A stretch of 64,000 bases of DNA from Pseudomonas monteilii NBRC 103158 = DSM 14164 (lineage in GTDB: Bacteria > Pseudomonadota > Gammaproteobacteria > Pseudomonadales > Pseudomonadaceae), in contig NZ_BBIS01000034.1 of NCBI RefSeq assembly GCF_000730605.1, positions 1-64,000 of the forward strand, given 5' to 3'. Under the pieces are notes generated by a model. That model saw only the letters and a list, made by a program, of their open reading frames with translations. It ran no database searches and was not told the DNA's origin. The translations under genes were made by a program, and so were the position numbers. Position 1 is the stretch's first letter; each line of letters starts with the position of its first letter. Below are positions 61,779 to 64,000 of the stretch, in pieces.

Positions 61779-62279
61779 TCAGCAATCCGGCTTGCCGGCG
61801 GTGAACTTCTTGGCCGGGTTCACCGCCGCCTTGAACTCACGCAGCGCCTTGGAACCCACCAGCAGCGGGTAATTGAAGCTGCTGCGGTCCACCAGGTTAA
61901 CTTCCACGGTGCGCTTCACGTCACCCAGGCACAGCTCCAGGTCCACCACCGGACGCTTGGAGATTTCCGGCGCATCGCCTTCTTCCTCTTCATCGGCACG
62001 GCCTTTGATCTTGCTGATGCGTGACACCTTGTGCTCGTACACCTTGCCGTCCGAGTCTTTCGTGGCCAGGCGGAAGCGCACCCATTCCTCGCCATCACGG
62101 GTGAACAGTTCGATGTCCTTGGCCGATAGCGACGCGGTGAAGGCACCGGTGTCCATCTTGGCCTTCAGGGTTTCGCCCAGCTCGGGCAGGGTGATGTTCT
62201 CGTAACGGCCATAGATCGTAGGCTCGGCGGCCATTACCGGCAGTGCCAACAACGACAACAGGGCAAGCAGAGGTTTCAC
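61779..62279 (-). CDS. secreted retropepsin-like (RimK-associated Zn-protease family) protein
   Basis: This 166-residue protein belongs to the family annotated as ATP-dependent zinc protease (PF05618), with a retropepsin-like fold. The MDTGAFTASL motif (DTG) would be the active aspartate. An N-terminal hydrophobic signal (VKPLLALLSLLALPVMAA) predicts export to the periplasm. The GTG at 62279 follows AAGGAAG. It is convergent with the GST gene and divergent from the acyltransferase gene. Substrate unknown. Confidence 0.8.
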   Translation of the reverse strand: MKPLLALLSLLALPVMAAEPTIYGRYENITLPELGETLKAKMDTGAFTASLSAKDIELFTRDGEEWVRFRLATKDSDGKVYEHKVSRISKIKGRADEEEEGDAPEISKRPVVDLELCLGDVKRTVEVNLVDRSSFNYPLLVGSKALREFKAAVNPAKKFTAGKPDC

Positions 62280-62461
62280 AGGCAGGCTTCCTTGAGAGGG
62301 GTCAGTGCTTAGACTGCACGGGCAGAATAGGTTCGCTGTCACAAGGTTAACCAACATGTTGTGAAACATTTGTCCCTGCCGTCGGGCATTGGACATTTGG
62401 CGTAGGCCACGGCGCTGCTTATCATTGCCAACCGTTTATCTCCCACAACAAGAGTCTCCTT

Positions 62462-63349
62462 ATGCGTCGCCTGCTGACCGGCATTCTCACTACCACCCTG
62501 TTGCTGCTCAATACCGTGGTGTTGATCTGCCCGCTGCTGGTCTTCGCCCTGCTCAAACTGGTGTTGCCGGGCCGTGGCCGCGACTATGCCTCGTGGGCGG
62601 TGATGTGGGTAGCCGAAACCTGGTCGGAAATCGACAAGGCCATCTTCGCCTTGTGCATTCCTACCCAATGGGACATTCGCGGCGTCGAGAACCTGCGCAA
62701 AGACACCTCGTACCTGGCCGTGAGCAACCACCAGACCTGGGTCGACATCCCCGCGCTGATCGAAAGCCTCAACCGCCGCACGCCGTTCTTCAAGTTCTTT
62801 CTCAAGAAGGAGCTGATCTGGGTACCGCTGCTGGGCCTGGCCTGGTGGGGGCTGGATTACCCGTTCATGAAGCGCTACAGCAAGGCGTTTCTAGACAAGC
62901 ACCCCGAACTCAAGGGCAAGGACCTGGAGATCACCAAGGCCGCTTGTGAGCTGTTCAAGCGCCAGCCCGTCACCGTGGTCAATTACCTCGAAGGCACGCG
63001 CTTCACCGAAGCCAAGCGCCAGGAACAACAGTCGCCTTATCGCTACCTGCTCAAGCCCAAGGCCGGCGGCGTGGCGTTCGTGCTGGCGGCATTGGGTGAG
63101 CAGTTGGATGCCCTGCTGGACGTGACCATCGTGTACCCCGGCAACAAGGCGCCGGGGTTCTGGGATTTGCTCAACGGCAGCATTAGCCGGGTGATTATCG
63201 ACATTCAGGTGCGTGAGCTGGACCCCGCCTTGTGGGATGGGGATTATGAAAATGACCCGGCCTTCAGGCAGACCGTGCAGGCTTGGGTGAACCAGCTGTG
63301 GCTGGAAAAGGATCAGCGGATCGAGCAGTTGCGGGCGGATATGGGCTGA
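62462..63349 (+). CDS. PlsC-like 1-acylglycerol-phosphate acyltransferase (YihG-type)
   Basis: This 295-residue protein has two N-terminal hydrophobic segments (about 1-35), the acyltransferase HX4D motif NHQTWVD, the later YPFMKRYSK block, and EGTRFTEAKR, the third family motif. It should acylate lysophosphatidic acid at the inner membrane, as an accessory to PlsC. The ATG at 62462 has AGAGTCTCC upstream. Its stop (63347-63349) sits at the edge of the permease fragment. Confidence 0.87.
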   Translation: MRRLLTGILTTTLLLLNTVVLICPLLVFALLKLVLPGRGRDYASWAVMWVAETWSEIDKAIFALCIPTQWDIRGVENLRKDTSYLAVSNHQTWVDIPALIESLNRRTPFFKFFLKKELIWVPLLGLAWWGLDYPFMKRYSKAFLDKHPELKGKDLEITKAACELFKRQPVTVVNYLEGTRFTEAKRQEQQSPYRYLLKPKAGGVAFVLAALGEQLDALLDVTIVYPGNKAPGFWDLLNGSISRVIIDIQVRELDPALWDGDYENDPAFRQTVQAWVNQLWLEKDQRIEQLRADMG

Positions 63350-64000
63350 GATCTCCATCGCCTGTTCCGGCCATCCCGGCCTGGACCATCATCCTCGCCT
63401 CGATCGCGCTGGTTACCGTGCTGAACGTGATCGGCATCCACTCTGTCGCCAAGGCCAGCAACCTGATCGTTGGCGCGCAGATCGTGTTCATCGGGGTGTT
63501 CGTGGCCTTGTCCTGCCAGACCCTGGCCGGGCAACCGGTAGACCTGCTCTCGCCGCTGATGAGTGACGGCACACAACCTGGCTTCGGCCCGCTGATGGCC
63601 GGTGCTGCAGTACTGTGCCTGTCGTTTCTAGGCTTCGATGCCGTCTCGACCCTGGCCGAAGAATGCCGCGATGCACGCCACGATGTGCCACGGGCGATCA
63701 TCCTTACCACGCTCTTCGCCGGCGTACTGTTCACCGCGCTGGCCTACGTCAGCCAACTGGTGCTGCCAGGCAGCACGTTTGCAAACGCCGATGCGGCGGC
63801 CAATGAAGTGATGTTCAGCGCGGGTGGGCAATTCCTGGCCAACTTCTTCACCGCCGCCTTCGTCGCCGGCAGCCTGGGTTCAGCACTGGCCTCGCAGGCG
63901 GCGGTGTCACGCATCCTGTTCACCATGGGCCGTGACAAGGTGCTGCCGCAGCGCACGTTCGGTTACCTGTCCCCACGCTTCGGCACGCCGGTGTTCGCCA
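63350..64000 (+). pseudogene. amino acid permease (APC family) fragment lacking its N-terminus
   Basis: From just after the acyltransferase stop the DNA reads as a continuous permease frame to the window edge. Hydrophobic segments alternate, and FLGFDAVSTLAEE and MGRDKVLPQ are APC-superfamily hallmarks. The first recognisable residues (near 63361) correspond to the middle of such proteins; about 120 N-terminal residues and four helices are missing. No start codon with a ribosome site is present. The 3' end runs beyond the window, so downstream decay is unseen. Confidence 0.75.

Overview
The window looks like chromosomal DNA of a Pseudomonas, most likely the P. putida group. Three things point there: high-GC coding throughout, protein sequences that match P. 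putida enzymes I recognise (DavB, DavA, PqqABCDEF, AceE/AceF, GlnE), and the REP-type palindromes typical of that group. I see no tRNA, rRNA, CRISPR array, insertion sequence or prophage. Most of it is core genome in compact operons. The clearest accessory piece is a roughly 3-kb gene for a large toxin-like protein at 39649-42678.

Layout. (1) 196-10250, plus strand: davBA (lysine to 5-aminovalerate), then pqqF, pqqA, a hairpin with a T-run, pqqBCDE and an S9 oligopeptidase that overlaps pqqE. (2) 10284-19026: a Pmp3-family membrane peptide, a class-III aminotransferase, a divergent LysR regulator, the sRNA gene rsmY with its GacA box (neither shows as an ORF), two paralogous acyl-CoA dehydrogenases flanking a diguanylate cyclase, and a 98-residue flagellar-rod-like protein. 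(3) 19173-23631, minus strand: the biotin operon bioB-F-H-C-D. A BirA-type operator sits between bioB and divergent comF. (4) 23721-28056: comF, a ModE-like regulator, srkA, rarD, an intergenic region with two perfect DnaA boxes, and a gcvR-like ACT protein. (5) 28506-34018: malate synthase glcB, a single-domain response regulator, a cNMP/CBS/DUF294 protein and a DnaQ-like exonuclease. (6) 34221-39577: an iron cell-surface signalling set of FecI-type sigma factor, FecR, TonB receptor with STN domain, PepSY reductase-like protein and a small membrane protein. (7) 39649-42678: the toxin-like gene, whose end overlaps the end of the lipopolysaccharide core operon by 40 bp on the opposite strand. 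(8) 42639-49599, minus strand: waaF-waaC-waaG-waaP and three more kinase-fold proteins, tightly overlapped. (9) 49741-64000: glnE, aceE-aceF, a GGDEF/EAL protein with a degenerate GGDEF, msrA, a glutathione S-transferase, a secreted retropepsin-like protein, an acyltransferase, and a permease fragment lacking its N-terminal part at the right edge.

How it fits together. The lysine, PQQ, biotin, pyruvate dehydrogenase and glyoxylate genes are housekeeping carbon metabolism. Regulation visible in the DNA includes a GacA box (rsmY), a PsrA-type box (second acyl-CoA dehydrogenase), a BirA operator (bioB), a possible Fur box (fecI) and a pair of identical inverted operators upstream of aceE. The least explained elements are the toxin-like gene against the LPS operon, the response regulator/DUF294/exonuclease module beside glcB, and the mini rod-like protein.
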